From Pseudomonadota bacterium (lineage in GTDB: Bacteria; Pseudomonadota; Gammaproteobacteria; Burkholderiales; Burkholderiaceae_F), in the NCBI GenBank assembly GCA_023443095.1, contig JAEZVV010000135.1:1-25342 (forward strand): a stretch of DNA of 25,342 nucleotides, given 5' to 3'. Positions 7,482 through 15,669 of the stretch are shown one piece after another. The translations under genes and the position numbers were made by a program. The stretch's first letter is position 1. Each line of letters opens with the position of its first letter. Below the pieces are notes generated by a model that made no database searches, was not told the origin of the DNA, and saw only the letters and a program-made list of their open reading frames with translations.

Positions 7482-9425
7482 CTACGCGGGATCGAGTTCG
7501 AGCAGGCGCGGCGGCAGCGGCGAATCGAGCGCGATTGCGATCGTGCGCAGTGCGCTGGCGGCGCGCCAGGTGGTGTGGTCATCGACAAAGGCGACGGCGG
7601 CGACGGCCTTGATCAGGGCGGGCTTGGCGAGCGGGGCCAGCTGGTTGAGCTGGGCCAGCGCTGCCCGCAAGGCATCGAGCCGGATCTGCGACGCCGGAGT
7701 GGGGTGGACGGCCAGACCGTCGAGTTGGGGCAGGCCGGCCGCGAAGGCGCGCCCGGCGTCGTCGGGCAGGCGCAGGGCGGCGACCAGCGACAAAAGCAGC
7801 GCCGTCGCGGCCGGCAGTTCGGCCGCGCTCCGGTACTTCGCCGGGACGGGGCGGTGGGCCGCGCTGCCCAGCCGGCGCTCCATCACGGTGTAGAGCAGAA
7901 ACTCGGGCAGGCTGACCTGGCCGTCGGCCGCGATCAAGTCGCGTGTCAGCTGCAGCAGGCGCTCGCGTTCGGCGGGCGGCCATTCCTTCAGGGCCGGCGT
8001 GGCGAGGTCGGCCAGGAGCAGACGGGTGCCCGGTGGCAGCCGAACGATCACGGCGTGCAGGTCGCTCACTGCGGCCGCTGCCGCGCTGCCCAGCGTTTCG
8101 GTGATTCTCCGGGTCTGCTCGCGCGAGACCTCGTGGTCGCGGTCGATCAAAAGCGCGAGCAGCATGGGCCGGGCGCTGGCGCTGTCCTGGGCCTGATCTC
8201 GCAGCCGCGTCAGCAGCGCCTGCTGCTCGGGCGTGAGCGAGAAATCGGGGTGGCCCGGGAGCGCTACCGAACCGACGGCCGCGGCCACGGCGGGAGCGGC
8301 CACGCTGGCGGCGGCCGTGCAGTGGGCGAGATCGGCGACCGGGCTGATGGTTTCGGGCAGGCTGGGGGCGGGCGGATAGTCCAGCGGGGCCAGGGCGGGT
8401 GGCGGCGGTGGCGGGTCGGGCATCAGCTCGGGGGCATCCAGCCAGGGCATGGGGTGCCCGTAAAGGCGCCGGATGCGCTCCGCTAGCGGTGGATGGGTGG
8501 CGAGCAATCCGCCCGCCAGCGCCTGGCTCACCGGACCGAGAAAGAGGTGGGACAGCGCTTCGGCCTGACGATGGTCGATGTGCGAGCCCGGCTCGCCGCC
8601 GTGGGCGAGGCCGCCAATCTTTCTCAAGGCTGCGCCCAGTCCGTCAACGTCGCGAGTGAACTGGACAGCGCTGGCGTCGGCGAGGAACTCGCGGCGGCGC
8701 GATACCGCGGCCTTGATCAGGCGGCCGAAAAACACGCCGATCCAGCCCAGTAGCCAGACACTGCCGCCGAGCAGAACAAAAAACGACGGCGCCTTTCGTT
8801 CGTTCAGCGACCGCGAATGGGTACTGGACTCCATCAGGAAGCGGCCGAAGAGAGAAAGCATCAAGAGGCCGTAGAGCACTCCCATCAGCCGCAGGTTGAG
8901 CCGCATGTCGCCGTTGAGGATGTGCGAGAACTCGTGGCCGACCACGCCCTGCAGTTCCTGTCGCTGGAGGCGGGTGAGTGCGCCGCGGGTGACGGTTATG
9001 ACGGCGTCGTTGACCGACCAGCCGGCGGCAAAGGCGTTGATGCCGTTTTCGCGATCGAGCACATAGACCTGTGGCACCGGAACCCCGGCGGCGAGGGCCA
9101 TTTCCTCGACCACGTTGAGTAGGCGGCGCTCGAGTGGATCGCGGGTCGCGCTCGTCACGGCCCGTCCGCCGACCATCTGCGCCACCACTGCGCCGCCAGC
9201 GCGCAGGCGGCCGATCTCGAGCAGCGAGCCGCCGCCGATGAACAAAACGATCAACAGGGTGTTGGTGAGGAAGAGGTGCTGCGGCCGCGGCAGGCCGATG
9301 AAGCCAAACCCGAGCGCGGTGACGAGGTTGACCGCCGCGGCAATTGCCACCACGGCGAGCACGAACAGGAGGATCAGCTGGCGCGTGGCGGTGCGCGCCT
9401 GCTCCTGATGCTGGAAGAAATCCAT
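7482..9425 (-). CDS. M48-family (HtpX-like) membrane metalloprotease with C-terminal TerB-like domain
   Basis: A 647-residue predicted inner-membrane zinc protease. Two hydrophobic segments (about residues 16-40 and 50-70) lead into the peptidase domain. The HExxH zinc site is HEFSH at 164-168, and the third zinc ligand is probably E246 in RRREFLAD. Further hydrophobic helices lie near 178-195 and 215-235. A Pro-rich linker (about 345-375) connects to a helical region of about 250 residues with TerB-like segments such as LIAADGQVSLPEFLLYTVMERRL. HtpX itself is about 290 residues, so the tail roughly doubles it. The open frame extends upstream into lemA, but the ATG at 9425 lies 22 bases after the lemA stop. 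Pairing with LemA is common for this subgroup, suggesting membrane-protein quality control. The target is unknown. Confidence 0.88.
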   Translation of the reverse strand: MDFFQHQEQARTATRQLILLFVLAVVAIAAAVNLVTALGFGFIGLPRPQHLFLTNTLLIVLFIGGGSLLEIGRLRAGGAVVAQMVGGRAVTSATRDPLERRLLNVVEEMALAAGVPVPQVYVLDRENGINAFAAGWSVNDAVITVTRGALTRLQRQELQGVVGHEFSHILNGDMRLNLRLMGVLYGLLMLSLFGRFLMESSTHSRSLNERKAPSFFVLLGGSVWLLGWIGVFFGRLIKAAVSRRREFLADASAVQFTRDVDGLGAALRKIGGLAHGGEPGSHIDHRQAEALSHLFLGPVSQALAGGLLATHPPLAERIRRLYGHPMPWLDAPELMPDPPPPPPALAPLDYPPAPSLPETISPVADLAHCTAAASVAAPAVAAAVGSVALPGHPDFSLTPEQQALLTRLRDQAQDSASARPMLLALLIDRDHEVSREQTRRITETLGSAAAAAVSDLHAVIVRLPPGTRLLLADLATPALKEWPPAERERLLQLTRDLIAADGQVSLPEFLLYTVMERRLGSAAHRPVPAKYRSAAELPAATALLLSLVAALRLPDDAGRAFAAGLPQLDGLAVHPTPASQIRLDALRAALAQLNQLAPLAKPALIKAVAAVAFVDDHTTWRAASALRTIAIALDSPLPPRLLELDPA

Positions 9426-9447
9426 GCGGGGGTGCGCGGCACGGGCT

Positions 9448-10035
9448 TTAGAACTGGACCTGGACCGCCTTCTTTTCGGCCGCGCTTTCGGTGGCCACCA
9501 GCGGCTCGGCCAGCTTGAAATTGAAGAGGCGTGCGAGCAGGTTGGCGGGGAACTGTTCGGCGGCGGTGTTGTAGGCCATGACCGCGTCGTTGAACGCCTG
9601 GCGCGCAAACGCCACCTTGTTTTCGGTGGCGGTCAGCTCTTCGGAGAGCTGCAGCATGGTCGAGTCGGCCTTGAGATCGGGGTAGGCCTCGGCCACCGCG
9701 AAAAACCGGGTCAAGGCGCCGGCCAGAACTCCTTCGGCGCCGGCCAGCCGGCTCAGGGCCTGGGCGTCACCGGGATTGGCAGCGGCGGCCTGGTCGGCCG
9801 ATTTCGCGCTGTCGCGCGCCGCGATCACGGCTTCGAGCGTTTCACGCTCGTGTTTCATGTAGGCGCGAGCGGTTTCCACCAGGTTGGGGATCAGGTCGTA
9901 GCGGCGCTTGAGCTGCACGTCGATCTGAGCGAACGCATTCTTGAAGCGGTTGCGCAGGCCGATCATGCGGTTGTAAGCGCCGATCGCCCAGAAGGCGACC
10001 AGCACGATCAGGCCCAGGAAAATGAACCAGCCCAT
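9448..10035 (-). CDS. lemA: LemA family membrane protein
   Basis: A 195-residue LemA-family protein with one N-terminal membrane helix (about residues 3-20), followed by the long helical domain typical of the family. Signature segments are YNRMIGLRNRFKNAFAQIDVQLKRRYDLIPNLVET (in pieces from residue 21), AYPDLKADSTMLQLSEELTATENKVAFARQAFNDAVMAYN, and FPANLLARLFNF near the end. Its biochemical role is not established. LemA genes often sit next to M48/HtpX-like peptidases or TPM-domain genes, and here it is followed 22 bases later by an M48 peptidase, suggesting a joint function. It begins 28 bases after dolP on the same strand. Confidence 0.93.
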   Translation of the reverse strand: MGWFIFLGLIVLVAFWAIGAYNRMIGLRNRFKNAFAQIDVQLKRRYDLIPNLVETARAYMKHERETLEAVIAARDSAKSADQAAAANPGDAQALSRLAGAEGVLAGALTRFFAVAEAYPDLKADSTMLQLSEELTATENKVAFARQAFNDAVMAYNTAAEQFPANLLARLFNFKLAEPLVATESAAEKKAVQVQF

Positions 10036-10063
10036 GACTTTCTCGGTATTGGTGGAAGGTGGA

Positions 10064-10678
10064 TTAAGCCTGGCCCATGCGGCGGCGGATCTCGGCCGCC
10101 GGCTCGACCTGGAACAGACGCACGACCGAAGCCACGCCGCCGACGCGGGCTGCCGCCGTGGCCGCCGCGTTGGCCTCGCGCTCGGTGACGATGCCCATCA
10201 GGTAGACGTTGCCGCGGTCGACCACCACCTTGATCGTGTTGGTCGAGATTTCGCCGTTGTCGATGAAGGCGGCGCGCACCTTGCTCAGGATCACCGTGTC
10301 GTTGGTGCGGGTGCCGAGCGAACTCGCCGGCATCACCGCCAGTTCGTTGTAGACCGACTTGACGTTGACGACGGCGGCAGCGATGCGGCCGGCCTGCTCC
10401 TTCAGGGCTTCGGTCGGCACTTCACCCGACAGCAGAACCCGGCCTTCGTAGCTGGTGGTACTGATGTGGGTGCCTTCGGCGTTGAGCTTCTGCGAGAGCT
10501 CGTAGCTGACGCGGGTTTCGATCGTCTGGTCCTCGACGATCGCGCCGGCCGAGCGGCGGTCGGTGGCCACCATGGCCGTGCTTACGGCGGCGCCGCCAAC
10601 GATCAACGGCGCGCAGGCGGGAAGGGCCACAACAAAGGATGCGGCCGCCAGGGCCGCGGCCAGGCTTCTGCGATTCAT
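10064..10678 (-). CDS. dolP: Outer-membrane lipoprotein with two BON domains (DolP/YraP-like)
   Basis: A 204-residue lipoprotein. The signal peptide ends in the lipobox LPAC, with the lipidated Cys at residue 22. Two BON domains follow (about 45-112 and 122-192), recognisable by IETRVSYELSQKLN...VLLSGEV and ILSKVRAAFIDNGEISTNTIKVVVDRGNVYLMGIV (quoted in pieces). This double-BON architecture is that of E. coli DolP (formerly YraP), which acts in outer-membrane integrity and BAM function. The neighbourhood agrees: lpoA, yraN and rsmI are adjacent as in E. coli. diaA, which lies between yraN and dolP in E. coli, is absent here, and dolP starts only 13 bases after yraN. Confidence 0.92.
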   Translation of the reverse strand: MNRRSLAAALAAASFVVALPACAPLIVGGAAVSTAMVATDRRSAGAIVEDQTIETRVSYELSQKLNAEGTHISTTSYEGRVLLSGEVPTEALKEQAGRIAAAVVNVKSVYNELAVMPASSLGTRTNDTVILSKVRAAFIDNGEISTNTIKVVVDRGNVYLMGIVTEREANAAATAAARVGGVASVVRLFQVEPAAEIRRRMGQA

Positions 10679-10691
10679 GCCAACTCCTCAA

Positions 10692-11075
10692 TCAATCCAG
10701 TGTGAACGCATCGCGTATCCATTCGATTGTGCCACCGGCATCGACGCTCACGACGTCGAAGCGGCACGCGGGTAAGCGCGAGCCCCAACGGCTGATCAAA
10801 TAGTGCTGCGCTGCGAGCGCGAGCCGCTTGCGTTTGGCGTGGTCGACGCTGGCCGCGCCGTCGCCAAAGCGCGGATGGCGGCGCAACCTCACCTCGACGA
10901 ACACCAGGACTTCGCCGTCGCGGCAGACGAGGTCGAGTTCGCCCTCGCGGTAAGCGACCTGGCGCTCGAGCACGCGCAGGCCGCAGCTCTCAAGGTGGCG
11001 GGCGGCGGCGTCTTCGGCGGCATCGCCCGCGCGCTGGCGCGGGCTGCGCGTGCCGCTGGACTTGGCGCCGGGCAT
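10692..11075 (-). CDS. yraN: YraN family (UPF0102) endonuclease-fold protein
   Basis: A 127-residue member of the UPF0102/YraN family, which has a Holliday-junction-resolvase-like nuclease fold of uncertain function. The fold's acidic motif is visible as GELDLV (E46, D48) followed by VFVEVRLR (E61). Most family members have Lys in the position of R63 (EVK), a conservative change. The N-terminal block RQRAGDAAEDAAARHLESCG matches the family's typical start. The start codon overlaps the lpoA stop by one base (TGATG), implying translational coupling. The frame remains open upstream, but that part is a shadow of the lpoA-like gene. It is co-transcribed with lpoA and dolP. Confidence 0.9.
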   Translation of the reverse strand: MPGAKSSGTRSPRQRAGDAAEDAAARHLESCGLRVLERQVAYREGELDLVCRDGEVLVFVEVRLRRHPRFGDGAASVDHAKRKRLALAAQHYLISRWGSRLPACRFDVVSVDAGGTIEWIRDAFTLD

Positions 11076-12196
11076 CAGCGCGCGAAGTCTTCCCGCACGA
11101 TCTCGCCGTTTTGCATCAGCGCCGAGTAAGGCGTGCGTTGCACCCGCGGCGAGCGCAGCCGGTCGAGTGCCAGGTGGCCGGTGGCGCCTTCGAGTTCGAA
11201 GCGCGGCCGCCCGAGCGACCACTCGCGCGCCACGCGGTAGGCGTCGATGCCGAGCGCGTAAAGGCGCTCGTCGTCGGCGGGCAGCGGCAGCGGCGCACGT
11301 GCGACTCCCGCCAACGCGGGGTGCTCGGGTTCGATCAGCCAGGGAACGTCGACAAAACGCATGCCGTCGAGGTCCTGCGCCAGGGTGGCGGCGTCGGCCG
11401 AGGTCTTCACATTGCCGGGGTTGGCAAGCGCCGTGGCAAACACGAAGGCTTCGCGCGGCAGGCGCGGCCGCACCAGGGCGGCGCTGCGGGCGTCGAGCGC
11501 GAGAAAGATGGCCTCGTATTTGCCGGCTTCGACCTGGTGGCGCAGGGCATCGAGCCGATCGGGCTGAACCACGATGCGCTGGCTGCGCTCGCCGGCGGCG
11601 GTCAGCGCATCGACATAGGCCTGGGCGATCCGGTGCTCGAGCGGCGCCGCGGCTTCGAGCACCAGGAAGCGGGCGCTGGCGCTCGGGCCGGGCAGCTTGC
11701 CGGCGAACTCGGCCAGCGCGATTTTCACCACGCGGCGCGCTTCGTCTTCGGCCGGCAGTCCCATCAGGACCAGAGCTTCCGGTACCGGACCGTCGGTGGC
11801 CGGGATGTTGAGAGCGACCACCGGCAGCGGCAGGTAAGGCTGGTTCACGAGCTGGCCGACGTCGCTGCGCGCCAGCGGGCCGATCGCCACCGTGGCGCCG
11901 AGTGTGGCCGCAGCGGCGAGCGCGTCGACCGGGTTGGCGCCAGGGGCGAGCTCGATCATCTGGATCGTGGCGGGCGACGGTGAGGCGGCGTTGGCAGCCA
12001 ATACGCCTTGGCGGATCGCGTCGGCGGGGCCGGCGAGCGGCGAATCGGCACCTGGCAGCAGCAGCGCGATGTTGGTGGGGATCGCCTGGTTTGCCGGGGT
12101 CTGCGCCTGCACGGACAATGTTGAGGCAGCCGCCAGAGCGAACAGGCAGCGGATACAAAAGCGGATCAGGAAGCGAGAGAACACGATGGAATCCAA
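11075..12196 (-). CDS. LpoA-like penicillin-binding protein activator (PBP1-fold domain only)
   Basis: A 373-residue exported protein resembling the C-terminal, periplasmic-binding-fold part of LpoA (LppC family), the activator of the peptidoglycan synthase PBP1A. It has a signal peptide (RFLIRFCIRCLFALAAAS, cleavage probably after VQA), then NIALLLPGADSPLAGPADAIRQG and other type-1 binding-protein segments. E. coli LpoA has an additional N-terminal TPR-like domain that is missing here, as in other short betaproteobacterial forms. No lipobox cysteine is visible, so it may be soluble or held by its signal sequence. The TTG at 12196 is preferred as the start because AGGGGG lies 5 bases ahead. 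GTG at 12184 and TTG at 12217 are alternatives. The chosen start overlaps divergent rsmI by 11 bases. Confidence 0.83.
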   Translation of the reverse strand: MDSIVFSRFLIRFCIRCLFALAAASTLSVQAQTPANQAIPTNIALLLPGADSPLAGPADAIRQGVLAANAASPSPATIQMIELAPGANPVDALAAAATLGATVAIGPLARSDVGQLVNQPYLPLPVVALNIPATDGPVPEALVLMGLPAEDEARRVVKIALAEFAGKLPGPSASARFLVLEAAAPLEHRIAQAYVDALTAAGERSQRIVVQPDRLDALRHQVEAGKYEAIFLALDARSAALVRPRLPREAFVFATALANPGNVKTSADAATLAQDLDGMRFVDVPWLIEPEHPALAGVARAPLPLPADDERLYALGIDAYRVAREWSLGRPRFELEGATGHLALDRLRSPRVQRTPYSALMQNGEIVREDFAR

Positions 12197-13097
12197 GACG
12201 GCCCCCTGGGCGGACAATCTCCTGATGCAGGCCTGCGGCGTGAGCGCTCAGGATCTGCCGCCCGGGGCATTGTATGTAGTCGGACTGCCGATCGGGAACG
12301 CAGCCGACATCACGTTGCGCGCGTTATGGACACTGGCGCGCGTTGATGCAATTGCCGCCGAGGATACCCGGGAGACGCGCAAGCTTCTTGACCGATTCGG
12401 AATCTCGACGCCGAGCCTGGCCGTGCACGAGCACAACGAACGCAGCGCGGCCGAAAAAATCGTCGAACGCCTGCGGGCTGGCGAAAGGATCGCCTTGGTG
12501 AGCGACGCTGGCACGCCGGCCGTGTCCGATCCCGGCGCACGAGTGGTGCGGGTCGTGCTCGACGCCGGCCTGCGCGTGGTGCCGGTGCCGGGGGCCTCGA
12601 GCGGGATCACTGCCTTGTCGGCGGCGGGGCTGGTGCCGGGCGGCTTTGCTTTTGTCGGGTTTCTGCCGACCGGGGCCAAGCAGCGCGAGAAACGGGTACG
12701 GGAGCAGGCGGCGCGCGGCGAGGCCTTCATCCTGTTCGAGGCGCCGCACCGCATCCTGGCGCTGGCGCGAGAGCTGGGCCTGTGGCTGGAGCCGCAGCGC
12801 CGCGTGGTGTTCGCGCGCGAACTGACCAAGAAGTTCGAGACCTTCGAAACCGTGGCGGCGGGGGATCTGGAGTCCTGGGCGGCAACACACGAAGCGCGCG
12901 GCGAATACGTGGTGCTGGTCGATCTGCTGCCAGCGGCCGAGGCTGCAGTCGAGATCGACGACAGCACCCGCCGCTGGCTGGCTCTGCTGGCCGACGAACT
13001 GCCGGCTTCGCGGGCGGCGGCGGTGGCGGCCAAGGCCACCGGCCTGCCGCGCGATATCCTCTACCGCGAACTGAGCGGCCGCGGCGCGGCCGGCTGA
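12186..13097 (+). CDS. rsmI: 16S rRNA (cytidine1402-2'-O)-methyltransferase RsmI
   Basis: A 303-residue cytosolic SAM-dependent methyltransferase that 2'-O-methylates C1402 in the decoding centre of 16S rRNA. Family blocks are clear: LYVVGLPIGNAADITLRAL (from residue 29), AEDTRETRKLLDRFGI, LVSDAGTPAVSDPG (104-117), VPGASSGITALSAAGL, FVGFLPTGAKQREKR and FEAPHRI. Length is normal. The frame is open far upstream, but the ATG at 12186 has the purine-rich GAGAG about 5 bases ahead and gives a family-like short N-terminus. It diverges from the lpoA-like gene with overlapping 5' ends, so its promoter must lie inside that gene. The rsmI-lpoA-yraN-dolP association is conserved in proteobacteria. Confidence 0.95.
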   Translation: MESKTAPWADNLLMQACGVSAQDLPPGALYVVGLPIGNAADITLRALWTLARVDAIAAEDTRETRKLLDRFGISTPSLAVHEHNERSAAEKIVERLRAGERIALVSDAGTPAVSDPGARVVRVVLDAGLRVVPVPGASSGITALSAAGLVPGGFAFVGFLPTGAKQREKRVREQAARGEAFILFEAPHRILALARELGLWLEPQRRVVFARELTKKFETFETVAAGDLESWAATHEARGEYVVLVDLLPAAEAAVEIDDSTRRWLALLADELPASRAAAVAAKATGLPRDILYRELSGRGAAG

Positions 13098-13112
13098 GTC
13101 GCCGTCGACGGT

Positions 13113-13802
13113 TTAGGTAGCGTCGCGCCCGAAGCTCTTGAAGATCAAGGCGCCGACGACGGCGCCGACGATGGGGGCGACCCAGAACAGCCATAGCTGA
13201 TCGACTGCCCAGCCACCTACGAACAGCGCCGGCGCGGTCGAGCGCGCCGGGTTGACCGAGGTGTTGGTGACCGGAATGCTGATCAGGTGGATCAGGGTGA
13301 GCGCCAGGCCGATGGCGATCGGAGCGAAACCCGCCGGCGCGTTTTTGTGGGTGGCGCCCAGGATCACGATCAGGAAGCCGGCGCTGAGCACCAGCTCGAT
13401 CATCAACGCGGCGCCCAGGCCGTAGCCGCCGGGCGAATGCGCGCCGTAGCCGTTGGCAGCGAAACCGCCGATCTCGGCGCCGGGTTTGCCGGTGGCGATG
13501 AAATACAGCACCGCCGAAGCGAGGACGGCCCCGATCAGCTGGGCGGCGATGTAGGGTCCGACGTCTTTCCAGGCAAAACGCCCGGCGGTAGCGAGCCCGA
13601 TCGAAACCGCCGGGTTGAAATGCGCTCCCGAGATGTGGCCGGCGGCGTACGCCATGGTCAGGACCGTCAGGCCGAAGGCGAGCGCCACCCCGGCAAATCC
13701 GATGCCAAGCTCCGGAAAACCGGCCGCGAGCACGGCCGAACCGGTGCCGCCGAACACCAGCCAGAAAGTCCCGATCGCTTCGGCCAGCAGCTTGTTGACC
13801 AT
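13113..13802 (-). CDS. aqpZ: Aquaporin Z
   Basis: A 229-residue inner-membrane water channel of the MIP family. Both NPA motifs are present at residues 63-65 (HFNPAVS) and 184-186 (SVNPARS). The predicted selectivity-filter residues F43, H172, T181 and R187 match the water-selective AqpZ pattern rather than that of glycerol facilitators. Six hydrophobic segments fit the fold. The open frame extends about 90 codons upstream, but the ATG at 13802 has the strong site GGAGGA a few bases ahead and gives the normal start (MVNKLLAEAIGTFWLVFGG). It is convergent with rsmI and divergent from ppk2, with about 170 bases in between. Confidence 0.95.
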   Translation of the reverse strand: MVNKLLAEAIGTFWLVFGGTGSAVLAAGFPELGIGFAGVALAFGLTVLTMAYAAGHISGAHFNPAVSIGLATAGRFAWKDVGPYIAAQLIGAVLASAVLYFIATGKPGAEIGGFAANGYGAHSPGGYGLGAALMIELVLSAGFLIVILGATHKNAPAGFAPIAIGLALTLIHLISIPVTNTSVNPARSTAPALFVGGWAVDQLWLFWVAPIVGAVVGALIFKSFGRDAT

Positions 13803-13974
13803 GACATCCTCCCTTGCGCCGTTATGGGTGGACCGATTGTCGGAGTGCTGCCCAGCTGCCGTCCGTTCCTGGGTGACCGGCTCGGGCAGGTCCGTCCCCG
13901 GCTTGGCTTGAGCCAGCGCAAGGTGCTGTGTCCCGGGCCGGGTTGAACTGGAAGCCCTGAAGGGGAGTACGGAC

Positions 13975-15132
13975 ATGGTCACTCGCAGCAAAGTCGCCAA
14001 AACCGTCAAAGCGCCGGCACGTCCTGCCGCGAAGAAAGCCCTGAGCCCGGCGGCGGCGAAGGGCAACGGCATCCATCCTCCGGCCGGGTTGCGCCGGGTG
14101 CGCGGCGGCGATGTGTCCCACGCGCGCAGCGGCGAAGAGGTCGAGTCCTATGTGGTTGAGCAGACCACGGCCGCCGCGACCGAACATGAAATCGCCGCGC
14201 TGACCGACATCCTGCGCGGCGAATCGCCGGCCGACCGCAAGGCCTTGATGAACAGCCTGCTGCAGCAGGACGAGCCGATCCTGCAGCGGCTGCCCGCCAA
14301 CCCCGACGAGGAACTTGCGCCCGGCTGGCGCGACGGCGCTTATCCTTACCGCAACCTGATGTTGAGGCGGAACTACGAGCGCCAGAAATATCGCCTGCAG
14401 GTCGAGCTGCTCAAGCTCCAGGCCTGGGTCAAGGAGAGCGGGCAGAAGGTGGTGATCGTGTTCGAGGGGCGCGATGCGGCCGGCAAGGGCGGCACGATCA
14501 AGCGCTTCATGGAACACCTCAACCCGCGCGGCGCGCGTGTGGTTGCTCTGGAAAAGCCGAGCGAGGTCGAGCGCGGTCAGTGGTATTTCCAGCGTTACGT
14601 GCAACACCTGCCCACGCGCGGCGAAATCGTCCTGTTCGATCGCTCCTGGTACAACCGCGCCGGGGTCGAGCGAGTGATGGGCTTCTGCAGCAACGACGAA
14701 TACATCGAGTTCATGCGCCAGTGCCCCGAGTTCGAACGCAACCTGGTGCGCAGCGGCACGCACCTGGTGAAGTTCTGGTTTTCGGTCAGCCGCGACGAGC
14801 AGCGCCGGCGCTTCAAGGAACGCAAGATCCACCCGCTCAAGCAGTGGAAGCTGTCGCCGGTCGATCTCGCCTCGCTCGACAAATGGGACGACTACACGCG
14901 GGCGAAGGAAGCGATGTTCTTCCACACCGACACCGCCGACGCCCCATGGACGGTGGTCAAGAGCGACGACAAGAAACGCGCCCGCCTGAATGCGATGCGT
15001 TACGTGCTGCACAGGCTGCCGTATTCGAACAAGGAACTCGATACCATAGGGCCGATCGATCCGCTGATCGTCGGCCGAGCTTCCGTGGTCTACGAACGCG
15101 GGGAAAAACGCGAAGGAACCCCCATCCTGTGA
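13975..15132 (+). CDS. ppk2: Polyphosphate kinase 2 (PPK2 family)
   Basis: A 385-residue PPK2-family enzyme that transfers phosphate between polyphosphate and nucleotides in the cytosol. The Walker A motif is EGRDAAGKGG (residues 164-173), with the catalytic Asp at 167. The Walker B-type motif is LFDRSWYNRAGVE, with D222. The conserved segment PRGARVVALEKPSEVERGQWYFQRY (in pieces from residue 184) and the lid-region KERKIHPLKQWKLSP are present. The single-domain layout and length suggest the PPK2 group that makes NDPs from NMPs or NTPs from NDPs, but the subclass cannot be fixed by eye. An odd feature is a Lys/Ala/Pro-rich N-terminal tail of about 32 residues before the conserved region. GGGGAG precedes the start. 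The stop overlaps the next gene by 4 bases. Confidence 0.94.
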   Translation: MVTRSKVAKTVKAPARPAAKKALSPAAAKGNGIHPPAGLRRVRGGDVSHARSGEEVESYVVEQTTAAATEHEIAALTDILRGESPADRKALMNSLLQQDEPILQRLPANPDEELAPGWRDGAYPYRNLMLRRNYERQKYRLQVELLKLQAWVKESGQKVVIVFEGRDAAGKGGTIKRFMEHLNPRGARVVALEKPSEVERGQWYFQRYVQHLPTRGEIVLFDRSWYNRAGVERVMGFCSNDEYIEFMRQCPEFERNLVRSGTHLVKFWFSVSRDEQRRRFKERKIHPLKQWKLSPVDLASLDKWDDYTRAKEAMFFHTDTADAPWTVVKSDDKKRARLNAMRYVLHRLPYSNKELDTIGPIDPLIVGRASVVYERGEKREGTPIL

Positions 15133-15617
15133 AACAGCCCCTGATTCGCCGCGCCTTGAGCGGCAGCCGCTATGTTGTCTTCTTGGCCGTGCTGGGCGCC
15201 CTGGTCGCCGCGCTCGTGTTGTTCTTCTACGGTGCCGCCGAAACCGTGGGCGTGGTGCTCGACCTCGCCGCCAAGTCCGAGGTCAGCGCCAAGGGTGCCA
15301 AGGCCCTGGTCCTGGCTTTCATCGAAATCGTTGACGTCTTCCTGCTCGGCACGGTTCTTCTGATCATCGCGCTCGGGCTCTACGAGCTGTTCGTCGACCC
15401 CGACATCGTCACGCCCGAGTGGCTGCATATCCGCACGCTCGACGACCTCAAGAACAAGCTGGTCGGGGTGGTGATCGTGGTGCTGGCCGTGGTTTTCCTC
15501 GGCCAGGCGATGTCGTGGAACGGCGAGCGCGACCTGTTGCGCTTCGGCGCGGCGATCGCTCTCGTGATCGCTGCACTTACGTATTTCCTGTCGACCGCCA
15601 AGGGAAAGAAGGACTGA
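15129..15617 (+). CDS. YqhA family (UPF0114) membrane protein
   Basis: A 162-residue integral membrane protein resembling the YqhA/UPF0114 family, whose function is unknown. Three or four hydrophobic helices are visible: residues about 14-37, 58-86, 108-128 and 138-154. Conserved-looking family segments include FIEIVDVFLLGTVLLIIALGLYELFVDP and LDDLKNKLVGVVIVVLAVVFLGQA. The GTG start overlaps the ppk2 stop in a GTGA arrangement, and AAGGA lies 11 bases upstream, so translation is probably coupled to ppk2. A terminator hairpin follows 10 bases after the stop codon. The tight pairing with ppk2 is of interest because no link between the families is established to my knowledge. Confidence 0.85.
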   Translation: MKQPLIRRALSGSRYVVFLAVLGALVAALVLFFYGAAETVGVVLDLAAKSEVSAKGAKALVLAFIEIVDVFLLGTVLLIIALGLYELFVDPDIVTPEWLHIRTLDDLKNKLVGVVIVVLAVVFLGQAMSWNGERDLLRFGAAIALVIAALTYFLSTAKGKKD

Positions 15618-15626
15618 AGGTGGCCG

Positions 15627-15653
15627 AACGGGCGGGAAGCGAGCGCCCGTTTT
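15627..15653 (+). terminator. Rho-independent terminator after ppk2-yqhA
   Basis: AACGGGCG (15627-15634) pairs with CGCCCGTT (15644-15651) over 8 base pairs around a 9-base loop, and is followed by T residues to 15653. It begins 10 bases after the yqhA-like stop codon and separates the ppk2 unit from rluA. Confidence 0.72.
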
Positions 15654-15669
15654 CTGGCAGCATCGGACG

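Noticed and set aside
9426..9608. Upstream extension of the M48 protease frame into lemA
   Set aside because: Translation of this part is a shadow of the lemA C-terminus; the ATG at 9425 gives the normal protein start.
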